Source: JBBQZP01 sp038207585
GTDB lineage: Bacteria; Pseudomonadota; Alphaproteobacteria; Rhodobacterales; Rhodobacteraceae
Assembly (NCBI GenBank): GCA_038207585.1
Contig: JBBQZP010000022.1
Location: 1-64,000 of the forward strand
DNA length: 64,000 nucleotides
Direction of reading: 5' to 3'
Made by a program: the position numbers and the translations under genes. Below are positions 16,896-25,756 of this stretch, piece by piece (the first letter of the stretch is position 1; each line of letters opens with the position of its first letter). Below the pieces are notes generated by a model. The model was given only the letters and a program-made list of their open reading frames with translations, was not told the DNA's origin and did no database searches.

Positions 16896-19745
16896 TCAGC
16901 CCTTTGGCATGGCAAGCGAGATCAGCCGGCCACCCTTTTGGTAGCGCACTTCGGTCGCGGTGATGGCTGCGACCACGCCGCCGTCGACCCGGTCACCGAT
17001 GGCAACCTTCTTGATCCGTCCGTTGGATTGTCGCACCAGCGCATAGCGGCTGGCGGGGGTGCCATAGACGCCGATCAGATTTGTGTTCCGAAGATTGATC
17101 GCGTTCTTGTAGGTTGCCTGCTTGGCAACCGAGGCCCGCGTCGGGATACGCGGGGCGGCTGATGCGACCTGCCGTTCGGGTTCATTGTCGGCCTCGGGGG
17201 CAGACAGGTTTGTGGGTTCATCATCCGGTGATGTGCGCCGGGCGCGTGTGGTCGGTTCGCGGATGGCGGCGGTCAGGGCGGTTTCGATGGATTTCGAAAG
17301 CGTTGCGGGCCGGGCGGCCGGTTTGCGCGAAACCGATATGGCCAGCGGGCTGATGTTCAGGGGGGCAATCGCGATGTTCGATGCCACTTCTACGGGGTCA
17401 GGTTCGGGGGCTGCGGCAAGCGCTGCGGCTGCCGACAATGTGGCAGCCTCGGTCGCCTGACGCGCTGCTTCGCCTGCGGCAAGAACCTTTGCCGGGCGGG
17501 TGCGCGGGCGCAGGCTGACAACGCGGGTTTCGGACGCATCGGTCAGCACGCCTTGGTCGGCGGACGACGGCAGCGCGGGCACAAGGCCCTCGGGGCGCGA
17601 GCGGGGACGGAACCCGGCCAGCGCCGGATCGGCCTGAGCCGCAGGGGCAACAACGGGCGTCGAAATCAACGGTTCTGCGGCGGTCAGCACCGGTTCGGGA
17701 TAGGCGGGGCGGTCAGGCGGGGTCTTGCCGGGGCGACCGGCGATCAGAAAAACGCCCTCGGGCGTCATGATACCTTCGGCGGTTGGTTTGATCAGGCCGT
17801 CTGTGCCAAATTCGTAAACCGTGCCAAACGGCGGCGGCGGGGCCTGAACGGCAGGCTGCGCGTCCGGTTTCGCGGCGGGACCGGGCAGTGAGGCGGCGTC
17901 TTGCAGGCCCGGCGGTGCATCCATCGTGGCCAGGAAAATTTCGTCCTGCGCCTGAGTGGGCGACGCGGGCGGTGCGGCACCGTCGGCAATTGACGCCGGT
18001 GCGGGGGCAGGTTCGGGTTCGGGCAATGCCACGGGTTCCGGAGCTTCCTCGGGCACGGGCGCGTCAAGAGGCGGCGTGGCCAATGCAACCTGATCGGTCC
18101 CGGCGGTTGAATCTGCGGCGGCATCTGCTGCAACGCCCGGGTCCGAGATTGCAAAATCGGCCGGGTCCTGACCATCTGCCAGAATTTCATCTTCAACGCC
18201 GGGTGTTACGTCGGGCGATGACGTCCCAAGATCTGCTGTTTCCGTTGCGGCGGTGGTTTTTGCATCCTCGTTCGAGGTCAGATAATAAGACGACCATGCC
18301 GCAACGCCGGCCAGAGCGAGCAGCAGAACTGCAACCAGCAACAAGCCCAGAAAGCGCGGCTTGCCCGCCTGTTTAGCAGCGCTGCGCCCGGTGAAAGAGC
18401 CTAGCGACTTACTATCAGAGGCCGATTTCGCCCGATCTGAAACTGCCGCCGCGCGTGGTGCTGCGGGGATGGTGACCTTTGCGCGCCGCGACCCCATTCC
18501 CGGAATTCCAGGCGCTGTGACCAGACCTGAAAGCGGTTTTCCGGGTTTGCGGAACGATGAAGCTGCCGGCTTTGCCGCCCCGGTTCCGGTCATGCGAACC
18601 GGTTCGCGCCGGGGGTCCGCAACAGGCGACCTGCCAGCCATCGGGATCACGACCGAAGCTTGTGGTCGCGCCGAAAGCGCAGGTTCGGTTGCAGGGGTGC
18701 GGCGGCTGGAAAACCCGGCTACTGGTGCTGCGGTGGCCGAGGTGATCTTCAGCGACGTCGAAGGCTTTTGCAGGTCGGACGGATCAGCACGCGCAGTCCC
18801 CGCCGCTGCCTCACCAATCGGCCAGGAAGCCGGTTCGTGGGAAAGCGTAGCTTCCGCAGTACCCTGCACCGTTTCCTGCGCCGGGTGTTCAGCAAAATCC
18901 GCGATCCGGGTTTCGGTGACCCCTGCAAGAGGCGGGGTGGCGTCCGGCTCGGGTGCAACCGTGTCTTGCGTCGTGGTGGTTTTGGACGGGGTCGCTGCTA
19001 CGAACTCCTGCTGTTGATCAGCATCACCCCCGGCGTTCTGAGTCAGACCTGTATCGGCGATAACAACCTGATCCTGAACGTCGATTTCGGGCAACGATGG
19101 TTCGGAAACCGGTTCAGAGGCGGGCGGGGTTAGGTCCTGCGCGGGTGCTTCAATCTGCGCTATCGGAGATTCTTCCACCTGTGGTTCAGTTTTCGCCGCC
19201 CTGCGGACGCCCCCAACCGGTTCCTTGTCACGTTCGACCCGTGTGCCTTTGGGCAAAAGATCGGCGGCCGCTTCGGTCAGGCCAAACCACGGCTCTCCCT
19301 TGAACCCGTCACTTTCCGGACTTGCGGCAAAGGCCACCGGATTCATGCGGAACTGCACCGCAAACGCCTCGGCCTCGGCCAGTGTTTCGCGGGCAATGAC
19401 GGCGACCTGAACCATCGTGCCCTTGCCCGACCAGTCGAACACCAGATCATCGACGCTGTAAGGCGTGCGCCCTTCAAGCGCCTTCCTTATCTGCTTGCGG
19501 CGGCTGGCGGCATCGGGGCCGGGGGCCTCAACCTCCTGATAGAGGATCTGGCTTTCGGGCAGGATCAGCTTGGTGCGAAGCTCGCCTGTGGCCAGTTCCA
19601 GGGCAGTGCTGCGCAAATAGCCCAAAGCATCGGCCATGTCGGGCGCGGCGGGATCAACCGACCCGATCTCCATCCACCCGGTCGAGGTGCGATGCAAGAC
19701 CGCAACGCGGTCTTCGGCAAGGGTCAACGCGAAATTCGGTTTCAT
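16896..19745 (-). CDS. Large single-span membrane protein, unknown function
   Basis: 949 residues; I do not recognise a named family. Residues 1-150 are folded (a short N-terminal domain with EGRTPYSVDDLVFDWSG near residue 95). Residues 160-460 are acidic and proline-rich, then a basic linker (PRFRGSR-type residues, about 400-460). One membrane helix at about 463-485 (LLLVAVLLLALAGVAAW) is followed by another acidic, Pro/Ala-rich region to about 850. The last 70 residues are compact: LIGVYGTPASRYALVRQSNGRIKKVAIGD and VRYQKGGRLISLAMP, a small beta-rich module reminiscent of the periplasmic GspC/PilP-type homology region. The cytoplasmic N-domain, single span and periplasmic end suggest a transenvelope scaffold. 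Function unknown. Confidence 0.8.
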   Translation of the reverse strand: MKPNFALTLAEDRVAVLHRTSTGWMEIGSVDPAAPDMADALGYLRSTALELATGELRTKLILPESQILYQEVEAPGPDAASRRKQIRKALEGRTPYSVDDLVFDWSGKGTMVQVAVIARETLAEAEAFAVQFRMNPVAFAASPESDGFKGEPWFGLTEAAADLLPKGTRVERDKEPVGGVRRAAKTEPQVEESPIAQIEAPAQDLTPPASEPVSEPSLPEIDVQDQVVIADTGLTQNAGGDADQQQEFVAATPSKTTTTQDTVAPEPDATPPLAGVTETRIADFAEHPAQETVQGTAEATLSHEPASWPIGEAAAGTARADPSDLQKPSTSLKITSATAAPVAGFSSRRTPATEPALSARPQASVVIPMAGRSPVADPRREPVRMTGTGAAKPAASSFRKPGKPLSGLVTAPGIPGMGSRRAKVTIPAAPRAAAVSDRAKSASDSKSLGSFTGRSAAKQAGKPRFLGLLLVAVLLLALAGVAAWSSYYLTSNEDAKTTAATETADLGTSSPDVTPGVEDEILADGQDPADFAISDPGVAADAAADSTAGTDQVALATPPLDAPVPEEAPEPVALPEPEPAPAPASIADGAAPPASPTQAQDEIFLATMDAPPGLQDAASLPGPAAKPDAQPAVQAPPPPFGTVYEFGTDGLIKPTAEGIMTPEGVFLIAGRPGKTPPDRPAYPEPVLTAAEPLISTPVVAPAAQADPALAGFRPRSRPEGLVPALPSSADQGVLTDASETRVVSLRPRTRPAKVLAAGEAARQATEAATLSAAAALAAAPEPDPVEVASNIAIAPLNISPLAISVSRKPAARPATLSKSIETALTAAIREPTTRARRTSPDDEPTNLSAPEADNEPERQVASAAPRIPTRASVAKQATYKNAINLRNTNLIGVYGTPASRYALVRQSNGRIKKVAIGDRVDGGVVAAITATEVRYQKGGRLISLAMPKG

Positions 19746-19907
19746 TCCACGGCTCTAGCACAGGTTCGTCATGGAGGGGAGGGTCCCACCGCTCACTTTT
19801 GTTGTTCTATAGCAGGTTTTCGCCGAATGAAAGCCAAAGCCCCCAAGGAATGGATTGCGGGCTGCGTCAAAGAAAGGAATTGTCGCCCATATCCAAGGAG
19901 GATTGCC

Positions 19908-20594
19908 ATGCGATTTCTGACCCCGCTGCTTCTGACCGCCAGCCTTGCCCTGCCGTTTGCCGCGCTGGCGGATACGTCGCAGATTACCGTGACCGGCGAA
20001 GGCAGCGTTTACCGCACGCCTGATCTTGCCACCGTCACCATCGGCGTGACCACCGAAAAGCCGACGGCGGTCGAGGCTTTGCGGGCCAATTCCGAGGAAA
20101 TGGCCAAAGTTACTGCCAATCTGAAAACGGCCGGGATCGGGGATCGCGATCTGCAAACCTCGGGCCTGTCGGTCAACCCGAACTGGAGCAACAGCTATGA
20201 CAGCAGTGCGGCCCCCAAGATCGCGGGTTATGTAGCCGCGAATGTGCTGACGGTGCGGGTGCGGGCTCTTGACGGGCTTGGCGCGGTGCTGGATGCCGCC
20301 GTGACTGACGGGGCCAATACGCTGAACGGGGTCAGCTTCGGTCTGGCCGACCCCGACCCGGTGATGAATGACGCCCGCAAGCTGGCTGTCGCCGATGCCC
20401 GCGCGCGGGCCGAACTGCTGACTGCTGCAGCGGGGGTGACATTGGGCAAGATCGTGTCAATCACCGAAAGCGCGGGCGCGGTCGATCCGCAGCCGATGTT
20501 TCGGCAGGCGGCGGACAGCGCGGCCGTGCCCGTGTCAACCGGCGAGGTCGGAGTGACTGCGATGGTAACAATAATATGGGAAATCAAAGATTAA
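19908..20594 (+). CDS. Exported SIMPL-domain protein
   Basis: 228-residue periplasmic SIMPL (DUF541, YggE-like) protein. ATG 19908 is preceded by AAGGAGG at 19895-19901 and gives a clear signal peptide (MRFLTPLLLTASLALPFAALA, cleavage before DTSQ); the frame is open further upstream but lacks a better start. The mature protein opens with ITVTGEGSVYRTPDLATVTIGV, the family signature, and continues through AANVLTVRVRAL and LTAAAGVTLGKIVSITES. YggE-like proteins form oligomeric rings and are linked to oxidative stress tolerance; a specific role here is not evident. It converges on metY over a terminator. Confidence 0.9.
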   Translation: MRFLTPLLLTASLALPFAALADTSQITVTGEGSVYRTPDLATVTIGVTTEKPTAVEALRANSEEMAKVTANLKTAGIGDRDLQTSGLSVNPNWSNSYDSSAAPKIAGYVAANVLTVRVRALDGLGAVLDAAVTDGANTLNGVSFGLADPDPVMNDARKLAVADARARAELLTAAAGVTLGKIVSITESAGAVDPQPMFRQAADSAAVPVSTGEVGVTAMVTIIWEIKD

Positions 20595-20619
20595 TCAGGC
20601 GAAGTTCGCGCGGTGGATG

Positions 20620-20646
20620 AACCCGCCCCAAGGATCGGGGCGGGTT
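20620..20646. terminator. Bidirectional terminator hairpin
   Basis: Perfect 10-bp stem AACCCGCCCC (20620-20629) / GGGGCGGGTT (20637-20646) with a 7-nt loop in the convergent spacer between the SIMPL gene and metY. There is no long T run on either side, so termination strength is uncertain. Confidence 0.65.
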
Positions 20647-20653
20647 AGTTGCG

Positions 20654-21940
20654 TTACGATGTGGCGATCGTCAACGCCTGATCAAGATCGCTGATCAGGT
20701 CGGCAGGGTCTTCGATGCCGATGGAAAGGCGTACCACCTCGGGTGCCGCCCCCGCTGCCGCCAGCTTTTCAGGCGGCAGTTGGCGGTGCGTGGTAGAGGC
20801 CGGGTGAATGACCAGTGACCGGGTGTCGCCAAGGTTTGCGACATGGCTGAACAGCTTCAATCCCCCCACCAGTTTCACGCAGGCGTCATAGCCGCCCTTG
20901 ACCGCAAAGGTGAACAACGCCCCCGCGCCCTTCGGGCAAATCCGCGCCACCCGGTCGTTGTAGGGCGATGATTTGAGGCCAGCATAGGTGACGTAGTCGA
21001 CGCGCGGATCGGCCTCCAGCCAGTTCGCAACCTTTTGTGCGTTGGCGACGTGACGCTCCATCCGCAGGGACAGCGTCTCGATCCCCATCAGGGTGTAATG
21101 CGCGCCTTGCGGGTTCATCGTCATGCCAAGGTCACGCAGGCCGATGGCGATGGAGTGGAAGGTAAAGGCCATGCCCCCCAAGGCCGCGTGGAAATTCAGG
21201 CCGTGATAGGCAGGTTCAGGTGCCGCGAGGCTGGGGAATTTGCCCGATGCCGACCAGTCGAACTTGCCACTGTCAACCACCACGCCGCCGGTGACGGTGC
21301 CATTTCCGGTCAGGTATTTCGTGGCGGAATGCACCACCAGCGTCGCGCCATGCTCGATCGGGCGACACAGATAGGGCGTGGCGGTGGTGTTATCGACGAT
21401 CAGCGGCAGGCCGACCTTATCTGCAACCTTTGCCACCGCATCCAGATCGGTGATGTAGCCGCCGGGGTTGGCGATGCTTTCGCAGAAGATCGCGCGGGTG
21501 TTGTCATCCACCGCCGCCTCAACCGCCGCCAGATCGTCGAAATCAACAAACGTCGCCGACCAGCCGAATTTGCGGATCGTGTTGGTGAACTGCTGGATTG
21601 TGCCGCCGTATAGCCGGGTTGAGGCAACGACATTGCAGCCGGGGTTCATCAGCGGAAACAGCGCCATGATTTGCGCCGCGTGCCCGGACGAACAGCACAC
21701 CGCCCCCACGCCGCCCTCCAGCGCCGCCACCCGTTCGGCCAGCGCCGATACGGTCGGGTTGGTCAGGCGCGAATAGATATAGCCCACCTCGGCCAGATTG
21801 AACAAAGCCGCCGCATGTTCGGCATCGCGGAACACATAGGCCGTTGTCTGGTAAATCGGGATCTGGCGCGCGCCCGTTGCGGGGTCGGGGTGCGCGCCCG
21901 CGTGAATTTGCAGTGTGTCAAAACCGTAAGCCTGAGTCAT
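20654..21940 (-). CDS. O-acetylhomoserine sulfhydrylase (MetY-type)
   Basis: 428-residue PLP enzyme of the Cys/Met metabolism family that converts O-acetylhomoserine and sulfide to homocysteine. The N-terminus reads TLQIHAGAHPDPATGARQIPIYQTTAY, typical of MetY rather than MetB. The PLP-binding lysine is in VVHSATKYLTGNGTV near residue 206, and YSRLTNPTVSALAERVAALEGG near residue 54 is the substrate-side signature. Length and gaps fit MetY (about 425 residues). An AGGGAGG site precedes the ATG. The 123-bp upstream spacer was checked for a SAM-II riboswitch pattern, and none is convincing. Confidence 0.9.
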   Translation of the reverse strand: MTQAYGFDTLQIHAGAHPDPATGARQIPIYQTTAYVFRDAEHAAALFNLAEVGYIYSRLTNPTVSALAERVAALEGGVGAVCCSSGHAAQIMALFPLMNPGCNVVASTRLYGGTIQQFTNTIRKFGWSATFVDFDDLAAVEAAVDDNTRAIFCESIANPGGYITDLDAVAKVADKVGLPLIVDNTTATPYLCRPIEHGATLVVHSATKYLTGNGTVTGGVVVDSGKFDWSASGKFPSLAAPEPAYHGLNFHAALGGMAFTFHSIAIGLRDLGMTMNPQGAHYTLMGIETLSLRMERHVANAQKVANWLEADPRVDYVTYAGLKSSPYNDRVARICPKGAGALFTFAVKGGYDACVKLVGGLKLFSHVANLGDTRSLVIHPASTTHRQLPPEKLAAAGAAPEVVRLSIGIEDPADLISDLDQALTIATS

Positions 21941-22063
21941 TCTATCCTCCCTCGGAATCTGGCGCGCAGGTTAGGCGAAGGGCGGGGGGCTGTGAAGGGC
22001 TGCTGTGGAAAAGGGCGAAAGGTCTGATAACGAGTGCAATTGCGGGAAACGGTTCGGCCCCCT

Positions 22064-22516
22064 TCAGGCGCGATCATCCTTGGGGCTGCCCATCACTACA
22101 TAGGTCGTCAGCATCTGCACCTGCGGCAGGGCCCCCAGAACCTCGGTATGGAAATGCTTGTAAGCGGCCAGATCAGCCGCCTCGATGCGCAGCAGATATT
22201 CCACTGTTCCGGTCACATTGTGACATTCGCGCACTTCGGGCGACCGGGCGATGGCGCGTTCAAACGCCTCTTGCGCGGCCTTGGTGTGGGTGTTCAGGCC
22301 GACGGTGATATAGGCGACGAAACCGATGCCAAGGCTGGCGGGATCAAGGACCGCGCGGTAGCCTTTGATGACACCGCGCCGCTCCAGCTCCTGCACGCGG
22401 CGCAGACAGGCCGAGGGCGAAAGGCCAATGCAGGCTGCCAGATCAAGGTTGCTGATGCGGCCATTGCGGGAAAGCTCCTGCAATATACGGTGGTCTGATG
22501 CGGCAAGATCGGTCAT
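22064..22516 (-). CDS. Lrp/AsnC-family transcription regulator
   Basis: 150-residue feast/famine regulator. The N-terminal winged HTH (residues 1-60) includes LAASDHRILQELSRNGRISNLDLAACIGLSPSACLRRVQELE, and the RAM ligand-binding domain follows (residues 65-145, ASLGIGFVAYITVGLN to YLLRIEAADLAAY). These proteins sense amino acids and usually act as octamers. It is divergent from a LysE exporter gene, 72 bp away, the classic arrangement where the regulator controls the exporter. The shared spacer contains the palindromic TTGCAATTCAATTGCGCGCAA-like stretch, which may be its operator. Confidence 0.88.
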   Translation of the reverse strand: MTDLAASDHRILQELSRNGRISNLDLAACIGLSPSACLRRVQELERRGVIKGYRAVLDPASLGIGFVAYITVGLNTHTKAAQEAFERAIARSPEVRECHNVTGTVEYLLRIEAADLAAYKHFHTEVLGALPQVQMLTTYVVMGSPKDDRA

Positions 22517-22588
22517 TTGTTGCGCAGATTGCCAGTCGCGCGCAAAGATTGCAATTCAATTGCGCGCAAGATGCGGAATGATTGCGCC

Positions 22589-23185
22589 ATGACCCTTGAT
22601 GTGCTTTCCGCCCTTGTCGCCTTTGCCTTTGTCACCTCGATCACACCGGGGCCGAACAACCTGATGCTGATGGCGTCGGGGGCGAATTTCGGATTTCAGC
22701 GCACCGTTCCACATATGCTGGGGGTGGCGCTGGGGTTTGTGGCAATGGCGTTTCTGGTCGGGCTGGGGCTGGAGCGGGTGATCTTTGCCGTGCCGCAAAT
22801 CGAGTTGGCGCTGAAGATTGTCAGCGTGGCCTATATGCTGTGGCTGGGGTGGAAGATCGCCCACTCCGCCCCGCCACGCGAAGGAACGGCGGGCGGTGTG
22901 CCGATGACCTTCGTGCAGGCGGCGGCGTTTCAATGGCTGAACCCCAAGGCCTGGGCGATGGCACTGTCGGCGATCAGCCTTTATGCGGGGGACCGGTCGG
23001 TTCTTAGCCTTTTGATCGTGGCGGGGGTTTTCGGGGCCGTCAACCTGCCTTCGGTCAGCGTCTGGGCACTGGCGGGCACGCAATTGCGGCGGGTGCTGAC
23101 CAATCCGGCGCGGTTACGCGTGTTCAACTGGGGGATGGCGGCGCTGCTGGTGGCATCGCTCGTCTTCGTGATCCATCCGTTCTAG
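22589..23185 (+). CDS. LysE/RhtB-family amino acid exporter
   Basis: 198-residue integral membrane translocator with about six helices. The start ATG 22589 gives MTLDVLSALVAFAFVTSITPGPNNLML, and TPGPNN is the RhtB/LysE signature. The QAAAFQWLNPKAWAMALSA motif near residue 110 is also characteristic. The frame is open further upstream into the divergent spacer, but no hydrophobic or family sequence is there. The partner Lrp-type regulator is divergent, implying export of an amino acid or analogue under its control. Substrate not predictable. Confidence 0.9.
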   Translation: MTLDVLSALVAFAFVTSITPGPNNLMLMASGANFGFQRTVPHMLGVALGFVAMAFLVGLGLERVIFAVPQIELALKIVSVAYMLWLGWKIAHSAPPREGTAGGVPMTFVQAAAFQWLNPKAWAMALSAISLYAGDRSVLSLLIVAGVFGAVNLPSVSVWALAGTQLRRVLTNPARLRVFNWGMAALLVASLVFVIHPF

Positions 23186-23273
23186 AGGCGCGGCTTTGCT
23201 CATGTCGCGCGGCCGGGCGCGACCGCTGCGAACAACCCCAACCGGACCCCGGCCCGGATGGGGCATGCGCATG

Positions 23274-24530
23274 TCAGATCAGCAGGATGTCAGTGGCCGT
23301 CAGGGTTGGTGCCGTGTTCTGAAGATCGGCGAGCAGGGTCAACCCGCCCGCAGCACTGCCATTCGCATCAAACCACAAGGTCTTGTCGGTGGTCCGAAAG
23401 ATGAAATGGTCGTTGGCGTCCTGTGCGTGATTGTCGGCCCGCGCCCGGAACTGGCTGGAGTTCAGTGCGCCCGCCACCAATCCCGCACCAAAACCGGAAG
23501 CCGAGATGCGAAATGTGTCGTTGTTGCCGGGAAGGTTCGTGAAATCATTGACCTTGTCACCGCCTTCGGACGGTTTGAACAAGAAGAACCGGTCATTGCC
23601 CGCGCCGCCATACAGCACATCCTTGCCCGCGCCGCCGACCAGCCCGTCATCGCCGCCGCCACCTGACAGAAAATCAACCCCGCCAAAGCCGTAAAGTGTA
23701 TTGTTGACAGAGTTGCCCGTCAGGCTGTCGGCCCCCGAGACAGAGCCCTTCACGATCTCGATCCCGACATAAATATCACCCGCCGCAACGCCTGTGTTGC
23801 CAACACTGCCATCCAGTGCCACACGCAGGCCGCCCGTCTTGGTGAAATCCAGCGTGTCCAGACCGGCGCCGCCGTCAATGTTTTCATGGCCCGCGCCGAC
23901 GACGAAGGTGTCAAGCCCTTCACCGCCCGAGATCAGGCCATCTACCCGGCCATGTGCCCCGGAATAAAGGTCGTTACCACCGCCCAGAAAAATGCCGCCG
24001 ATCATTCTTCCGTTATTGATCAGGGTGTCCGTCCCGATATCACTTAAGAAGCTGTCATCGCCACCCCGGATCAGGCCCTCGTTGGTCAGATTGACCGAGG
24101 TCGTTTGATTTTGCGACAGGATTCCGGTATACTCAGCGTGGATGCTTCCCGCGTTAAAAATTGTTGCGACATTGCTGGCGTTACCACTGGTGATATAAAT
24201 TCCAAAATTCCCGGACAGGCTGCCATAGTTCTGGATGTTGGCATTGTTGCCCGATACGGAAATGCAATCATCCGCCGCGGAAATATGGCCCGTGGCTGCA
24301 ATCACCACGCGGACATTGCTGCTGGCATCTGATCCCAAATGCAGGCCGTCATTGGTGGTTGACAGGATGGTGCCGGCGATTGTGAAGGTCTGAGAGTTTC
24401 CGACAGACTCGACGCCATAGCCCGAAGAATAAATCGTGCCCGATTGTCCGACAAGCAAGCTGTCAGTGGCTGCAACGGTAAGACCGGGTGATCCGCCGCC
24501 GACCAGTGTGTTGATGACCTGTAGTGCCAT
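23274..24530 (-). CDS. Secreted RTX calcium-binding protein
   Basis: 418-residue protein with no signal peptide. The first 240 residues are repetitive beta strands (short units such as IFNAGSIHAEYTGI, LTNEGLIRGGDDSF and LINNGRMIGGIFLG), as in right-handed parallel beta helices. Residues 268-340 carry RTX nonapeptide repeats: NTLYGFGGVDFLSGGGGDDGLVGGAGKDVLYGGAGNDRF in successive units, binding calcium. The final 80 residues are the usual C-terminal secretion region of type I exported RTX proteins. No T1SS ABC or membrane fusion gene is adjacent, so export would use a transporter encoded elsewhere. Function likely adhesive or structural. Confidence 0.85.
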   Translation of the reverse strand: MALQVINTLVGGGSPGLTVAATDSLLVGQSGTIYSSGYGVESVGNSQTFTIAGTILSTTNDGLHLGSDASSNVRVVIAATGHISAADDCISVSGNNANIQNYGSLSGNFGIYITSGNASNVATIFNAGSIHAEYTGILSQNQTTSVNLTNEGLIRGGDDSFLSDIGTDTLINNGRMIGGIFLGGGNDLYSGAHGRVDGLISGGEGLDTFVVGAGHENIDGGAGLDTLDFTKTGGLRVALDGSVGNTGVAAGDIYVGIEIVKGSVSGADSLTGNSVNNTLYGFGGVDFLSGGGGDDGLVGGAGKDVLYGGAGNDRFFLFKPSEGGDKVNDFTNLPGNNDTFRISASGFGAGLVAGALNSSQFRARADNHAQDANDHFIFRTTDKTLWFDANGSAAGGLTLLADLQNTAPTLTATDILLI

Positions 24531-24702
24531 GACGCAATCTCCCGTGTTGAAATGAATCGGGGCTGACCCGCCCCATTATGAAAAGATGCAATTGCCCGGT
24601 AAAAGCGGCGCGGTCATGCCGTGACGGGGTGTCGTGGCCAAGAATTAACCTTGGCCCGGATTGAAAAACTGTTCTGGAAGCGACGCCTTGCCGTGTCGCG
24701 CG

Positions 24703-25692
24703 TCAGCGGAACCACAGCCCTTCGCGCTTGATCTGGTTGCGGATCATCTGTTCCTTGCGGGGCAGGTTCTCACGGTCAAAAAGCGCGCGGATGCTGGCGC
24801 CTTTTCCCTGATAGATCAGGCGCTTGAAGGCGTCATAGTCCTTGAGGACCTTTTTGGTCTGGTTCTGCCCGGCCACATCTTCCAGCATCGCCACGGCCGC
24901 GTCGCTTTCGCGCGCGTAAAGCAGGGGAAGGGTGCGCCAGTGGCAGGTCACATCGCCGTCCAGCCCCGCCAGCCCAGCACCGGGCCGCCCGCCGCCAAAG
25001 GAATGGATGACAAGCGGCAGTGCGATCTGATCAAGCCAGGGGTTCAGCGGCTGGCACACCAGTTCGCGGGGGCCGTCGTCGCGGATCGTCTTGGCATAGT
25101 CCAGAAAGCGGGTGCCAAAGGCATGGGGCGATCGGTGAAAGAACCAACCCGCGTTGAAATAGAGAAAACGTTTCCAGAAATCCTCGGGCTGGGCCGTATC
25201 CAGCGAGCTTTCAAAATTCAAACCAAAACGGTCATACAGAGACTTCCATGTTTGCATCACGGTCGGCCCGTAAAGCTCGGTAATCGGCCAGGTATTCTCG
25301 CGCTTCATCGAGGCGGAAGGCTTATCAAAATCGAACTTTACCGTGTTGAAATCGCCGGTCACAATCGTGTCCGTGTCCAGAAACAGGAAGGGTGCGTCGG
25401 GCAGGGCTGCCAGCGCCTCGATCTTGTTGCCATAAGGGTAGGTGGAGCCGAACACCCGGTTCTCGAACGTCAGGAATTCCGCGCCGAAACTTTCCAGCAA
25501 TTCCCGCGTGGCCGGATCAGTCACACGGGGGTCTTGCCGCCAAAGCGGGCCGGGCTGCGGCTCGGCGAGGTAAAGCTTGCCCTTGAAGCCGGGGTTTGAT
25601 GCGCGCAACGACGCGGCCAGCAGAACCGCTTCATACTGCAGCCGCCCGCCCTGAACGATTGCCAGAATGTTGAACGTCTGGTTCGCTGCCAT
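24703..25692 (-). CDS. Putative GT-A-fold glycosyltransferase
   Basis: 329-residue protein. ATG 25692 follows AAGGCGGGG; a TTG 24 bases upstream would add eight residues. The N-terminus NILAIVQGGRLQYEAVLLAASLRASN is the nucleotide-sugar binding strand-loop of GT-A folds, and FLFLDTDTIVTG near residue 105 is a DxD metal site. The C-terminal half is helical and includes FYLNAGWFFHRSPHAFG-like residues (YFNAGWFFHR, about residue 185) and GDVTCHWRTLPLLY. I know it as a common but unnamed Rhodobacteraceae family; sugar donor and acceptor unknown. Confidence 0.7.
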   Translation of the reverse strand: MAANQTFNILAIVQGGRLQYEAVLLAASLRASNPGFKGKLYLAEPQPGPLWRQDPRVTDPATRELLESFGAEFLTFENRVFGSTYPYGNKIEALAALPDAPFLFLDTDTIVTGDFNTVKFDFDKPSASMKRENTWPITELYGPTVMQTWKSLYDRFGLNFESSLDTAQPEDFWKRFLYFNAGWFFHRSPHAFGTRFLDYAKTIRDDGPRELVCQPLNPWLDQIALPLVIHSFGGGRPGAGLAGLDGDVTCHWRTLPLLYARESDAAVAMLEDVAGQNQTKKVLKDYDAFKRLIYQGKGASIRALFDRENLPRKEQMIRNQIKREGLWFR

Positions 25693-25756
25693 GGTGCCCC
25701 GCCTTTTTTTTCGCAACTATAAGCGCAAGCGTTACGCGACAAAAGCCTTGAAGTGC

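Noticed and set aside
21941..22063. Possible SAM-II riboswitch before metY
   Set aside because: The conserved stem and pseudoknot pattern could not be found.
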